From NCBI GenBank assembly GCA_002782675.1, contig PFIP01000131.1:6028-38955 (forward strand): a DNA stretch of 32,928 bases, in the 5' to 3' direction. Below are positions 15,575-24,262 of the stretch, one piece after another. The notes under the pieces were generated by a model, which worked only from the letters and a program-made list of their open reading frames with translations, did no database searches and had not been told where the DNA came from. The translations under genes and the position numbers were made by a program. Numbering within the stretch: the stretch's first letter is position 1; each line of letters starts with the position of its first letter. The stretch comes from Candidatus Infernicultor aquiphilus (GTDB lineage Bacteria > Atribacterota > Phoenicimicrobiia > Phoenicimicrobiales > Phoenicimicrobiaceae).

Positions 15575-15657
15575 AAAGACTATTTTCAAAAGAGAGTAAT
15601 AGAAATAAAAGAAAACTTAATTAGAGAAAATAATTTTAAAAATAAAAGGAGAAAAAG

Positions 15658-17016
15658 ATGAAAAGAGTTAAATTTGTTCTTGATGAAAAAGAAATGCCGA
15701 CTACCTGGTATAATATTCTGGCCGATTTACCTGAATCACTTCCACCTCCTTTGCACCCGGCAACCAGGAAACCAATTAAGCCTGATGACCTTACTCCCTT
15801 ATTCCCCATGGCTTTAATTGAACAGGAAATGAGTACCCAGCGGTATATTGAAATTCCGGAAGAAGTACAGGATATTTATCGAATGTGGAGGCCAACTACC
15901 CTTTATCGGGCCTGGAGATTAGAGAAAGCATTGGATACACCGGCTAAGATTTATTATAAATATGAAGGGAGTAGTCCTTCTGGAAGTCATAAACCCAATA
16001 CTGCAGTAGCTCAAGCTTACTATAATAAAAAAGAAGGAATTAAGCGAATAACTACTGAAACGGGAGCAGGTCAGTGGGGTAGTGCCTTATCTTTTGCTGG
16101 TGCCTGTTTTGGTCTGGAGATTAAAGTATATATGGTTAAAATCAGTTATATGCAAAAACCTTATCGTAGAGTAATGATGCAGACCTGGGGGGCAAACTGT
16201 ATTCCTAGTCCTTCTCCTGATACCCAAGCCGGGAGAGATATGTTGGCTAAAGATCCTGATTGTCCCGGAAGTCTTGGTCTGGCTATTAGTGAGGCGGTAG
16301 AGGAGGCCGCTAAGCGTGATGATACCCATTATTCCTTAGGAAGCGTATTAAATCATGTCTTGCTGCATCAGACTATCATTGGATTAGAATCAAAGAAGGT
16401 TATGGAACAGATTGGTGAATATCCCGATATTATTATTGGATGTGTGGGGGGAGGATCAAACTTTGCCGGTCTTTTCTTACCATTTTTAAAAGATAAAATT
16501 GAAGGGTTGAAGCCTGATTTAAGGATAATATGTGTTGAACCGGCAAGTTGTCCGACTTTAACCAGGGGTCCTTATAGTTATGATTATGGTGATGTAGCTG
16601 GGCTTACTCCTTTATTAAAGATGTATACTCTGGGACATGGTTTTATTCCTCCACCAGTTCATGCCGGAGGTTTGAGGTATCATGGTATGGCTCCTATTAT
16701 CAGTCATTTACTTAAATTAGGATTAGTTGAAGCACGAGCAGAACACCAATTGGGGACTTTTCAGGCTGGAGTGACCTTTGCCAGAAATGAAGGTATTATT
16801 AGTGCTCCGGAAACCAACCATGCCATTAGAGCTACTATCGATGAAGCACTTAAATGTAAAGAATCTGGAGAGGCAAAAACTATATTATTAGGTCTTAGTG
16901 GACATGGTCATATGGATATGGCTGCATATGAGGCTTATTTTGCCGGAAAATTAAAAGATTATGCCTATCCTAAGGAAAAAATTGAAGAAGCCTTAAGAGA
17001 ATTACCAAAAATTTAA
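15658..17016 (+). CDS. trpB: TrpB2-type tryptophan synthase beta chain
   Basis: 452 aa, PLP enzyme that condenses indole with serine (or phosphoserine in some relatives) to tryptophan. Length, the N-terminal extension and the motif [16 protein letters not shown] (PLP Lys112) mark the TrpB2 branch rather than the ~400-aa TrpB1. [15 protein letters not shown] is the substrate-carboxylate loop, [14 protein letters not shown] binds the PLP phosphate, and [11 protein letters not shown] is near the C-terminus. No trpA or other trp gene is beside it, suggesting indole salvage or a separately regulated subunit. AAAGGAGAAAAAG precedes the ATG. Expression is expected to depend on tRNA-Trp charging through the long leader. 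In some phyla TrpB2 is the sole TrpB and in others a paralogue. Confidence 0.94.
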   Translation: MKRVKFVLDEKEMPTTWYNILADLPESLPPPLHPATRKPIKPDDLTPLFPMALIEQEMSTQRYIEIPEEVQDIYRMWRPTTLYRAWRLEKALDTPAKIYYKYEGSSPSGSHKPNTAVAQAYYNKKEGIKRITTETGAGQWGSALSFAGACFGLEIKVYMVKISYMQKPYRRVMMQTWGANCIPSPSPDTQAGRDMLAKDPDCPGSLGLAISEAVEEAAKRDDTHYSLGSVLNHVLLHQTIIGLESKKVMEQIGEYPDIIIGCVGGGSNFAGLFLPFLKDKIEGLKPDLRIICVEPASCPTLTRGPYSYDYGDVAGLTPLLKMYTLGHGFIPPPVHAGGLRYHGMAPIISHLLKLGLVEARAEHQLGTFQAGVTFARNEGIISAPETNHAIRATIDEALKCKESGEAKTILLGLSGHGHMDMAAYEAYFAGKLKDYAYPKEKIEEALRELPKI

Positions 17017-17195
17017 AATAAAATATTTAGGTAAGGGGATTTTTCTATCTTATTTTACTCTAAAACAATAGAAATTTCCCCTGCCTGAATATACCAAATC
17101 AAGAAATTTCCTTTTTGAAAAACTACTATTATAAATAATGGTTGTAACCCAAAAAGTAAACAAACCTGTCCTCGACCTGATTGGGGAATGGTAAT

Positions 17196-17253
17196 GTAGG
17201 GGTCGGATTTATCCGACCCGCTTATTTACGGGTTCGATAAATCGAACCCCTAC
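17196..17253. repeat. GTAG-flanked inverted double palindrome (BIME-like)
   Basis: Two hairpins in inverted orientation: GTAG + GGGTCGGA-TTTA-TCCGACCC (17196-17219) and GGGTTCGA-TAAA-TCGAACCC + CTAC (17230-17253). The overall 25-bp arms match at 21 positions; the differences at two spots are compensated within each hairpin. A GTAG tetranucleotide 5' of a palindrome is the signature of REP units recognised by RAYT transposases in enterobacteria and pseudomonads. The sequence differs from the repeats beside the local RAYT. The surrounding 17017-17605 spacer holds no gene; it contains only this repeat, an imperfect hairpin at about 17031-17096 and a putative promoter. Confidence 0.8.
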
Positions 17254-17483
17254 AATATAATTATAACCAAAAAATTATAATTTACTATAAAATTATCTAC
17301 AACGCACTAAATATATAATCTATTGAAAATATTTTTGGCTTTTTGGGAAATAACCAATAATTATATAAATTAGTGAAAATCTATTTTTTATTTTCAGGAG
17401 ACTACCTACCTCTATTCCTATTTTAAACTCCATATTTTCTTTAAAATTTATTTGAATTAATATTTTATTGATTACTTTAAAAA

Positions 17484-17516
17484 AAAGAAGGATTTTTTAG
17501 ATTTAATGTAGTATTT
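17484..17516 (+). promoter_or_regulatory. AAGAAGGATTTT motif upstream of CsgG-like gene
   Basis: AAAAAGAAGGATTTTTTAG, then TTTAATGTAGT, about 90-120 bp before the CsgG-like start. It shares the AGAAGGATTT block with the sites at 21854, 25845 and 26442. This is the weakest of the set in its downstream half. Confidence 0.3.
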
Positions 17517-17605
17517 AAGATAAAAGAGTTTTAAAAAATATTTTATTTAAAATTTAAGTAGTATAGTATAATAAATATAATCATAATAATAGGAGGTTTA
17601 AAGAG

Positions 17606-18563
17606 ATGATAAAAATAAGAAATATCTTATTCACAATTTTAATCGTTATTTTGCTTGCATCAAATTTAGGATTTTCAGCAGAACTACCCCGAGTAGCGGT
17701 TATCGGATTTGATTCCACTTCTCCTGGTTACCTCTGGAGTATTGATTCAGAGCTATCCAAGGCAGCTACAGATTTAATGGTCAATGCTTTAATTAATACT
17801 TAATCGTTTTCGGGTCTTTGAAAGAACTAAGGTAGAGGCCATCTTACAGGAACAAGATTTTCAAGTTACTTCAGGGAGAGTTGATCCTTCTACCGCAGTT
17901 AAAATTGGAAAAATGTTCGGGGTAGATTCTATAGTAACTGGAAGTGTAACTAGTATAATGTTTAGTAAGTCAGGAGGGATTGCTTTAGGACCTATAAATC
18001 TGAAGAAATCAACAGCTACCGTAACGATTATGGTAAGGGCGATAAATGTAACTACGGGAGAAATTATTTTTTCGGAAGTGAAAAAAGGAACTACTTCCAA
18101 TTCTGGAGTATCTCTTCGTATCCCAGTCCCAGTGGTCGGAGGATTAGGTTTATCTTCTGAATCAGCAACCGACATTTTTTTAGCTATAGACGATGTCTGC
18201 CGGCAAGTCGCAGTAGAATTTGCGGCAAAATTGGATAGTAATTTAATAATATCTTCTTCCACTTCCCTGCCTTTAGAAGGATATGTAGTAAAAGTGGATT
18301 CCACTTCCAGTGGGGAAATAACCCAGGTTTATATAAATCTGGGAGCAAATTCGGGAATTCAGGTAGGGGAGGAAATAAAAATATCCCAGAAAGGAGAAGT
18401 TATTTTAGATCCTAATACTCAAGAAGTTTTAGATACAGAGTTAATTTTAGTTGCCCAGGCTAGAATAATCGAAGTTAAAGAAAAACTTTCTATTGCCCTG
18501 GTTACTACTAAATACTCTAATCTGTCTATAATGCCTACTGATATTGTAGAAGTTATTAGATAA
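17606..18563 (+). pseudogene. CsgG-like exported protein, frameshifted
   Basis: A signal peptide (ILFTILIVILLASNLGFSA) and ELPRVAVIGFDS open the gene in one frame, ending ALINT-stop at 17803. The sequence continues without a gap in another frame as NRFRVFERTKVEAILQEQDF, VTSGRVDPSTAVKIGKMFGVDSIVTGSV, and on to 18563. Removing one T at 17801 would join the frames as ALINT-NRFRVFER, which matches the CsgG/LpoB-type domain (a gene product for curli secretion or outer-membrane assembly in other bacteria). The C-terminal ~80 residues form an extra beta-rich domain. The single-base shift is not in a long homopolymer, so a real mutation is plausible, but a sequencing error cannot be excluded. AATAGGAGG precedes the ATG. 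Confidence 0.85.
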
Positions 18564-18590
18564 AGATAAAAAAGAAAAGGAGAATAAATA

Positions 18591-19379
18591 ATGAAAAAAT
18601 CTCAACTAAAAAGTTTATCCATTCTAAATTTATTGAGCTTTGTTAGTATGGTTATCGTAAACTATCTAGTGGTCACCCTTCCTTTAAATAACAAAACTAC
18701 TGGTGCCTTAGCTGATCAATATCCCAACCTTTTTGTGCCAGTAGGGCTTACTTTTTCTATCTGGGGGATCATTTACTTATTACTGGCTATTTTTATAGTC
18801 TATCAGTTAGCTTATGCTTTCCGAAAAAATACTCCCGATTCCTCTTTTTTAGAAAAGATAGGTTTATTGTTTTTTCTTTCTTGTTTAGCGAACTTTAGCT
18901 GGATTTTTGCCTGGCATTTTGAAAGGGTCTTTCTATCTTTTTTGATTATGTTAATTCTTTTGTTATCTTTAATAGCGATCTATCAAAAACTAAATATTGG
19001 CCGTTCGGCTGCCTTAAAATCTGAAAAATATTTAGTCCATCTTCCCTTCAGTGTATATTTGGGCTGGGTTACCATCGCTACTATTGCCAATACTACCGCA
19101 CTTTTAGTGAATCTAAACTGGAATCGTTGGGGACTAAGTGAACCATTCTGGACCATAGTAGTTATCATTATTGGTCTGTTCATTTCGCTGATGATGCTTT
19201 TTTATCGAAAAGACATTTTCTACTGTCTGGTAGTGGATTGGGCTTTACTGGGAATATTAATCAAAAGACTTACCGTAGATATGGTAAGGATACAAAGTAT
19301 AATTACGATAGTTTACCTGGGATTAGTGATTATTTCCCTGGGAATCATCATCCAAATAATAAGAAAGAAAGTTTATTAA
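18591..19379 (+). CDS. TspO/MBR-like tryptophan-rich membrane protein
   Basis: 262 aa with about seven hydrophobic helices. FVPVGLTFSIWGIIYLLLA, CLANFSWIFAWHFERVFLS and LPFSVYLGWVTIATIANTTALL are the aromatic-rich signatures of the TspO/peripheral benzodiazepine receptor-like group, in its longer variant (plain TspO is about 160 aa with five helices). TspO proteins bind porphyrins, tryptophan-like and sterol ligands; the longer version is uncharacterised. It is placed 28 bp after the frameshifted CsgG-like gene with AAAGGAG upstream, so probably co-transcribed. Confidence 0.75.
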   Translation: MKKSQLKSLSILNLLSFVSMVIVNYLVVTLPLNNKTTGALADQYPNLFVPVGLTFSIWGIIYLLLAIFIVYQLAYAFRKNTPDSSFLEKIGLLFFLSCLANFSWIFAWHFERVFLSFLIMLILLLSLIAIYQKLNIGRSAALKSEKYLVHLPFSVYLGWVTIATIANTTALLVNLNWNRWGLSEPFWTIVVIIIGLFISLMMLFYRKDIFYCLVVDWALLGILIKRLTVDMVRIQSIITIVYLGLVIISLGIIIQIIRKKVY

Positions 19380-19497
19380 AAAAATAGAGTTATGCTGGTA
19401 ACTACGACTATTAGGTCAAGTAAGAGTAGTAAAGTTTTAAAAGGGTAGAAATAAAATGAAAAGTGAAAAGAAACATTATAGGTAGGGTAAATTAATT

Positions 19498-20418
19498 ATG
19501 CAAAACTTGATTGCAGGGATACAAAAAACTATTGGGTTGAGCCCTGAAATACAAATAAAACTCTTTACTTCGATAATTATTATTTTGATCCTCTGGTTTC
19601 TTCGAACCTTAGCTATAAAGTTGGTTCGGTTTCGTACTGAAGATGTGCGCATTAGTTATAACTGGAGAAAGATTTTAAGTTATATAACCATTATTTTAGG
19701 CATTCTTTCAGTTACCCGAGTATGGTTTGTAGGTTTTCAGTCTATTACTACTTTCTTAGGTCTATTAACAGCAGGTATTGCTATTGCCTTAAAAGATCTG
19801 ATTGCTAATGTAGCCGGGTGGATTTTTATTATTTGGGGTAAACCTTTTAGTGCTGGAGATCGTATCCAGATTGGGAATCATGCTGGAGATGTTATAGATA
19901 TACGAGTTTTTCAATTTACTATTTTAGAAATAGGTAATTGGGTGGAAGCCGATCAAAGTACCGGTCGAATTATTCACATTCCTAATAGTATGATACTAAA
20001 TCAAACCTTAGCTAATTATAGTAAAGGTTTCCAATATATATGGAATGAGATTCCGATCCTTATCACCTTCGAGAGCAATTGGGAAAAGGCAAAAGATCTA
20101 CTGCAAAAAATCGCTAATAAACATGGAGAACATTTAAGTCAAGCAGCTGAAAAGAGAGTAAAAGAAGCAAGTAAAAAATTTATGATATTTTATTCTAAAC
20201 TTACTCCCATTGTTTATACTAGCGTAGAGGAAAGTGGGGTATTATTAACCATACGTTATCTTTGTGAACCCTCCCGTCGTCGGGACAGTAAACAAGCGAT
20301 ATGGGAAGATGTTCTGAAAGAGTTTGCTAAAAATAAGGATATAGATTTTGCCTATCCTACTCATAGAATAGAACATTTAAGTCAAGCAGCTGAAAAGAAA
20401 GTAAAAGAACCAAATTAG
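19498..20418 (+). CDS. MscS-family mechanosensitive channel
   Basis: 306 aa. Three hydrophobic segments in the first ~110 residues are followed by the conserved pore/vestibule segment LKDLIANVAGWIFIIWGKPFSAGDRI, then the beta domain with GDVIDIRVFQFTILE and GRIIHIPNSMILNQTLANYS. It is a tension-gated channel that releases solutes on osmotic downshock. The C-terminal 15 residues (EHLSQAAEKKVKEPN) are an almost exact copy of an internal stretch (EHLSQAAEKRVKEAS), encoded by a 46-bp direct repeat, so the tail was acquired by local duplication after the usual end DFAYPTHRI. A LapA-like gene follows 35 bp later. Confidence 0.92.
   Translation: MQNLIAGIQKTIGLSPEIQIKLFTSIIIILILWFLRTLAIKLVRFRTEDVRISYNWRKILSYITIILGILSVTRVWFVGFQSITTFLGLLTAGIAIALKDLIANVAGWIFIIWGKPFSAGDRIQIGNHAGDVIDIRVFQFTILEIGNWVEADQSTGRIIHIPNSMILNQTLANYSKGFQYIWNEIPILITFESNWEKAKDLLQKIANKHGEHLSQAAEKRVKEASKKFMIFYSKLTPIVYTSVEESGVLLTIRYLCEPSRRRDSKQAIWEDVLKEFAKNKDIDFAYPTHRIEHLSQAAEKKVKEPN
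20370..20415 (+). repeat. 46-bp direct repeat inside mscS (other copy 20127-20172)
   Basis: Both copies begin AGAACATTTAAGTCAAGCAG; 43 of 46 positions are identical, 243 bp apart, in the same reading frame. The second copy supplies the C-terminal tail of the MscS protein. Confidence 0.9.
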
Positions 20419-20453
20419 AAATCTAAAAAAAGTAAAGAAGGTGATTTATTTAT

Positions 20454-20771
20454 ATGCAGTTATTATTAATTGTAGGTATTATAATAGCTATTTTGGCTGT
20501 TGTTTTTGCACTTCAGAATGCGGTTCCTATAACAGTGAGTTTTTTAGTTTGGAAATTTGAAAGCTCATTAGCCTTGGTGCTTTTGATTGCAATTGCGTTA
20601 GGGGTTCTAATGAGTTTATTGGTTTCAGTACCTTCAATGATAAAAAGAAGAGGGATGATTTCCAGTCAGAAAAAAAAGATTAAACAGTTGGAGAAGAGTC
20701 TTCAAAGAGAAAGTGAAATTGAAAAAGAGAACGAAAGTAAAAATAAAGAATCTGAACTGCCCTTAGAATAA
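20454..20771 (+). CDS. LapA-domain (DUF1049) membrane protein
   Basis: 105 aa. Two N-terminal transmembrane helices are separated by the family hallmark VVFALQNAVPITVSFLVWKFESS, followed by a second helix (LALVLLIAIALGVLMSLLVSVP) and a charged coiled-coil tail rich in Lys/Glu. LapA/LapB in E. coli tune LPS synthesis, but DUF1049 proteins are also found in organisms without LPS, so an LPS role is not implied here. It lies 35 bp downstream of mscS with GAAGGTG as ribosome binding site. Confidence 0.85.
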   Translation: MQLLLIVGIIIAILAVVFALQNAVPITVSFLVWKFESSLALVLLIAIALGVLMSLLVSVPSMIKRRGMISSQKKKIKQLEKSLQRESEIEKENESKNKESELPLE

Positions 20772-20807
20772 TCATCCTCTAATTCAATTCATGAATCAAG
20801 ATTATAA

Positions 20808-20966
20808 ATTATTAAACATTTGACTTTTATAGTCGGCATTTATGGGATGAATTTTAAATATATGCCAGAACTTAAATGGGTCTGGTCTTATCCGGTGGTT
20901 TTATTAAGAATGTTAATTATGGGGATTATTATGGTTTTCTATTTTAGGAGAAAAAAATGGATGTAA
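20808..20966 (+). pseudogene. corA: corA magnesium transporter, 3' remnant
   Basis: About 50 codons open in one frame without a start: LTFIVGIYGMNFKYMPEL, then KWVWSYPVVLLRMLIMGII, FYFRRKKWM and a stop. This is the C-terminal two-helix end of CorA including the invariant GMN motif and the basic tail. The rest of the ~300-residue protein is absent; upstream DNA is the LapA-like gene. It is a clear deletion remnant. Confidence 0.85.
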
Positions 20967-21008
20967 AGCTAATTAATAATATTTTAAAGAATATTTAAGG
21001 AGTGAATT

Positions 21009-21806
21009 ATGAGGAAAAATAAAGTAAAAGAGAAACTCCTAAGAGGAGAACCAGTATTAGGAATTTGGCAGAGTATCAATTCAATGGATCTTGCTGAAAT
21101 GTCAGGTTATTCAGGATATGATTTTGTTATTTTTGATACAGAGCATGGTCCAATGTCTGCTGAATCTTGCATACCTTTAATTTGTGCTTCTGAACGGACT
21201 AACCTTATTCCAATTATTAGGGTAAGCGAAATTCAAAAAACATATATTTTAAAGGCATTAGATGTAGGGGCTATGGGAATTATTTTTCCAATGGTCAGCA
21301 CTTATGAAGAGGCCAAAAAAGCCGTATCATGGTCTAAATACATCCAAAGAGAGGGGGAAAAAAGAAAAGAATTTAGAGGATTGATAAGTGTTAGTCGTGC
21401 AGCTGGATATGGCCTGGCGATTGACGAAAAAACCCACCTAAAGACTTCAAATAAAGAGATTATGCTCATTGTTCAATTCGAAACCAAAGAAGCAGTTGAT
21501 AATCTGGATGAAATCCTCAAGCTTGAAGAAATAGATGTAGTTTTTATTGGGTCTTATGATTTATCTCAATCATTAGGCTTTCCGGGAGAAATTAATAACC
21601 CAATGGTAAAAAATATAATAGAAGAGGCTATTAAAAAAATAATAAATTCGGGTAAAGTGGCTGGTGCGATAGTGGTATCACCTGATTCGATAAAATATTG
21701 GATTGAATTAGGAGTAAAGTTTATTACTTGTCACCAAACCATAATTTTAACGAAAGCGTTAAGTAATTTTGTAGATAACTTTAATAAAGTTATTCAAGAT
21801 TGGTAA
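21009..21806 (+). CDS. HpcH/HpaI aldolase family protein
   Basis: 265 aa, class II (metal-dependent) aldolase of the HpcH/HpaI family, which cleaves or forms 2-keto-3-deoxy acids, giving pyruvate and an aldehyde. The start is LLRGEPVLGIWQSINSMDLAEMSGYSGYDFVIFDTEHGPMS; the EHGP motif carries the family's catalytic His. IPIIRVSE has the conserved Arg, LDVGAMGIIFPMVST and IVQFETKEAVDNLDEIL hold metal-binding Glu, and VFIGSYDLSQSLGFPG the metal-binding Asp. TAAGGAG precedes the ATG. No pathway partners adjoin; it sits between remnants. Substrate is not assignable. Confidence 0.9.
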   Translation: MRKNKVKEKLLRGEPVLGIWQSINSMDLAEMSGYSGYDFVIFDTEHGPMSAESCIPLICASERTNLIPIIRVSEIQKTYILKALDVGAMGIIFPMVSTYEEAKKAVSWSKYIQREGEKRKEFRGLISVSRAAGYGLAIDEKTHLKTSNKEIMLIVQFETKEAVDNLDEILKLEEIDVVFIGSYDLSQSLGFPGEINNPMVKNIIEEAIKKIINSGKVAGAIVVSPDSIKYWIELGVKFITCHQTIILTKALSNFVDNFNKVIQDW

Positions 21807-21853
21807 AAAAATAACCAGTCCTTTGGCTTTTGCTGAAGGGCTTATTATTTGAA

Positions 21854-21889
21854 AAGAAGGATTTTAAAAAGTTTTATCGTAGATATAAT
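21854..21889 (+). promoter_or_regulatory. AAGAAGGATTTT...ATCG...TATAAT motif
   Basis: AAGAAGGATTTTAAAAAG, TTTTATCG, then GATATAATTAT, about 95-130 bp before the DUF6512 start. It closely matches the motif upstream of lspA (25845) and the ABC operon (26442). Confidence 0.4.
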
Positions 21890-21983
21890 TATAAATAATT
21901 TTACTATATATCTTTTAGGTACCACGCGAATGTCTTGAAGAGAAAATGAATACATGGTGGACTTCATATCCAAGGAGTTATAG

Positions 21984-22549
21984 ATGATATCAACTGAGTA
22001 TAAACGGTCAATTCTAATATGGGAAATCAGCTGCACTTTATTCGTGATATTTTTTGGTTCCATGCTCCATTTCATATATGGATGGACCAATCATTTATCA
22101 GTAATAGGACTATTTGCTCCCGTAAATGAAAGTGTTTGGGAGCATCTCAAATTGGGATTTTGGTCCTTAACTATCTTTTCGATCCCCGAATACTTTTTAA
22201 TAGGAAAGAAAGTAAAAAACTTTTTTATTGCTAAATTAGCTGGAGTGTTCGCGCTTGAAATTGTAATTGTAGTGATCTTTTATATATATACCTCAATATT
22301 GGGAAAGGATCTATCAGCTATGGATATAGGTTCATATGTTGCAGGAGCTATCGTATGTCAGATCATAGCAATGCAAATCTTCATTAAGACCAAGCAAAGC
22401 AACCAAGGTAACTCTTTTGCAATTGCTGGCATTGTGGCATAACATTAATCTTTATGCTATTTACTTATATCACACCAAGAATCCCCATTTTCAAGGATAA
22501 GAATACCGATGAATATGGTGCAAAATGGGGAATAGAAACTATGCAATAG
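21984..22549 (+). pseudogene. DUF6512-like membrane protein, frameshifted near 22440
   Basis: The first 152 codons encode a multi-pass membrane protein with the recognisable GWTNHLSVIGLFAPVNESVWEHLKLGFW block of the DUF6512 family. The frame closes at 22442, but the next frame continues at once with TLIFMLFTYITPRIPIFKDK, DEYGAKWGI and stop at 22549. That is the expected family end (FTY-x-x-P-x-x-P-x-F-x-D ... YG). One missing base near 22439 explains the break; it is not in a homopolymer. Function of the family is unknown. Confidence 0.75.
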
Positions 22550-22717
22550 TAAGTAGAGGCAATATTTAAGCGCTTTGTTAAAGAATGATATCCATTAAAA
22601 TAAGATTAAATTCCTATTTGAGCCTTGACCCCACTTACACTGAACCTTTCACTTACAGTGGGAATGGGAAGGTTTATAATCTTTAAGAAAAAATGATGAA
22701 ATCTTTTATTAAAGATA

Positions 22718-22746
22718 TTGACAAAAAATCTTTTTTACTGTATATA
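22718..22746 (+). promoter_or_regulatory. Promoter of DKGK mini-gene
   Basis: Perfect TTGACA (22718-22723), 17-base spacer, TATATA (22741-22746), about 80 bp before the 25-codon ORF at 22825. The rest of 22550-22717 shows no gene; it holds an imperfect hairpin around 22630-22665. Confidence 0.6.
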
Positions 22747-22824
22747 TATTATATTAATTGGTCGATCAAATCTTATGATTGTCTTGCTCTCGTTTTAAAC
22801 TTTTAAGAAAGTGAGGTGATTTTA

Positions 22825-22902
22825 ATGTCGTGCTATGGTGATAAAAAGGATAAAGGTAAGGATAAAGGTAAGGATAAAGGTAAGGAAAAGAAGACAGAAT
22901 AG
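22825..22902 (+). CDS. 25-aa protein with DKGK repeats
   Basis: ORF MSCYGDKKDKGKDKGKDKGK-EKKTE, preceded by GTGAGGTGAT and a consensus promoter, and followed about 140 bp later by a clean terminator hairpin. Three perfect tandem 12-bp units (GATAAAGGTAAG, 22849-22884) encode the DKGK repeats. The N-terminal SCYG contains the only Cys. The promoter-RBS-ORF-terminator layout argues for a real transcript. The protein would be highly charged and unstructured; function unknown. It could alternatively be a small RNA in which the repeat is incidental. Confidence 0.5.
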   Translation: MSCYGDKKDKGKDKGKDKGKEKKTE

Positions 22903-23040
22903 TTATATCGGTTAACTTCATATATAAAAATGCCAGGTTATCTCTTTAATTAAATAAATAAGAGTTTAAGGAACCTGTGCCAGTCATTTCTATAACTAGC
23001 TTGACTTACTATTAAAAAAAACAAAGAAATCCTTTAGATT

Positions 23041-23074
23041 AAGCCCTGACCATTCTGTAGTTCAGGGCTTTTTG
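23041..23074 (+). terminator. Rho-independent terminator
   Basis: AAGCCCTGA, an 11-base loop, TTCAGGGCTT, then TTTGT. It lies downstream of the DKGK mini-gene. Confidence 0.75.
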
Positions 23075-23092
23075 TATTTATTGATTATAATA

Positions 23093-23369
23093 GTGGAATC
23101 TCGTTCCGAACGCCCTATAGCTAAAGTTATTACAGTATCTTCTAAGGAGGGATAACTATTTAAAAGGTATCTTCTCTGATCAAAATTTAAACGTTTTTAA
23201 AAAATTTATCTTTAAAAAGGAAGTGATAATAGATACTCCCAATACAGCTTTAGATAAAAAAGTAGACAGAATTTTAAATTTATTACCTAAGGAAGAGGAG
23301 TCAAAAGTAATTAAAAAGAAAGTTAAGCCAGTAAAGAATGTAGAAGAAGAGAAAGAAGAAAAGGCTTGA
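23093..23369 (+). pseudogene. Unrecognised coding remnant split across two frames
   Basis: A GTG at 23093 begins VESRSERPIAKVITVSSKEG-stop (23155). Overlapping in another frame, an open stretch reads DNYLKGIFSDQNLNVFKKF, then IFKKEVIIDTPNTALDKKVD, RILNLLPKEEE and a Lys/Glu-rich tail to a stop at 23369. Composition and the uninterrupted ~70 codons look like real coding sequence, with the break near the AAGGAGGGAT at 23144-23153. I do not recognise the family. A short intact gene with a start I cannot place is the alternative. Confidence 0.4.
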
Positions 23370-23394
23370 TACTTTTATAAACTATGAGTATTGG

Positions 23395-23640
23395 ATGGAC
23401 CCTAAAAATATTGATGATTTAATAGCTCAGGATATCCGGATCATATTTTTACTTGAATATATACCGCCATCTCCTTTAAATACATTACTTCTTACTCCAG
23501 AACAAAGGAGAGAATTTAGAGCCCAAATCCTTGAATTTCGGAAAATAAAACCTAGTGCTTTATTTGCCCATCCAGATGAGGTCTCTAATCTTGCTCAATT
23601 AGTTGGTGCCTATAAGACAAATATGAATTTAGAGGAATAA
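23395..23640 (+). pseudogene. Fragment resembling part of a radical SAM protein
   Basis: 81 codons from an internal ATG; the frame is open further upstream (FINYEYW). There is no Shine-Dalgarno. The run NIDDLIAQDIRIIFLLEYIP followed by LLLTPEQRREFRAQILEFRK and a HPDEV end resembles the stretch of radical SAM/SPASM proteins after the core barrel. No CxxxCxxC cluster motif remains. It is more likely a remnant than a functional gene. Family call is by impression only. Confidence 0.4.
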
Positions 23641-23735
23641 AATAAAAATAAAATAATTAAAGATAATATGGTTTTTTAAAATTAGCAAGCTAAATAGGAT
23701 TGGACAGATGTTAAAACATATGAAAAGAAAAGATT

Positions 23736-23778
23736 AAAAAACCCTTTAGTATTTAGTATATGTACTAAAGGGTTTTTT
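23736..23778. terminator. Bidirectional terminator
   Basis: AAAAAACCCTTTAGTA pairs perfectly with TACTAAAGGGTTTTTT over an 11-base loop. Runs of T in both directions fit termination of the minus-strand RRM gene (stop at 23809) and of any plus-strand transcript. Confidence 0.8.
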
Positions 23779-23808
23779 GTTTCTTAACTAAGATATTTTA
23801 ACTAAAAC

Positions 23809-24081
23809 TTAATAACGTTTTCGGCTATCGTTAAAATCTCTTCTGGGTTTTTGCGGACGAGCTTCATCAATCTTTAAAGGACGACCTTCAAAGTCAGTAT
23901 CATTTAAAGCTTCTCTAGCCTTTTCAGCTTCTTCTGAAGAAGACATTTCCACAAAACCAAAACCTTTGCCTTCGATAATATTGACACTTTTTACAGTACC
24001 ATGATTACCAAAAAGCTCTTCCAGCTTCTGTTTAGTTACGGAATAGTTTAAATTTCCGACATAAAGCTTACTACCTTGCAT
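23809..24081 (-). CDS. RRM-domain RNA-binding protein
   Basis: 90 aa, a single RNA-recognition motif with RNP2 KLYVGNL (residues 5-11) and RNP1 KGFGFVEM (39-46), then a short basic tail (RPQKPRRDFNDSRKRY). Bacterial RRM proteins of this size (cyanobacterial Rbp type) bind RNA and are often cold-induced. AAAAGGAGGAGAAGG is the ribosome binding site. A consensus promoter 180-210 bp upstream leaves a ~175-nt 5' UTR with two stable hairpins, as in cold-shock mRNAs. A strong bidirectional terminator follows the gene. Confidence 0.93.
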   Translation of the reverse strand: MQGSKLYVGNLNYSVTKQKLEELFGNHGTVKSVNIIEGKGFGFVEMSSSEEAEKAREALNDTDFEGRPLKIDEARPQKPRRDFNDSRKRY

Positions 24082-24262
24082 ACCTTCTCCTCCTTTTTTA
24101 TTAATTTATTCAGTAACATTTTATTTAGAGATAAAGTAGAACAAGATAGAAAAACTCTATTTAATATATTACTGTAAGCCAATCTTCAAATAAAAGATTG
24201 CCTTCTAATGTTATAAACTGTTTATTTTATAACATTTGCACTTATTGGTAAGTGACTACATT

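Noticed and set aside
17798-17806. Programmed +1 frameshift in the CsgG-like gene
   Set aside because: The stop at the shift point is suggestive, but there is no slippery CUU codon or upstream Shine-Dalgarno-like stimulator as in prfB; a simple indel is likelier.
22841-22890. Possible CRISPR or VNTR array
   Set aside because: Only three contiguous 12-bp units without spacers, within a small ORF; no CRISPR array or cas gene in the window.
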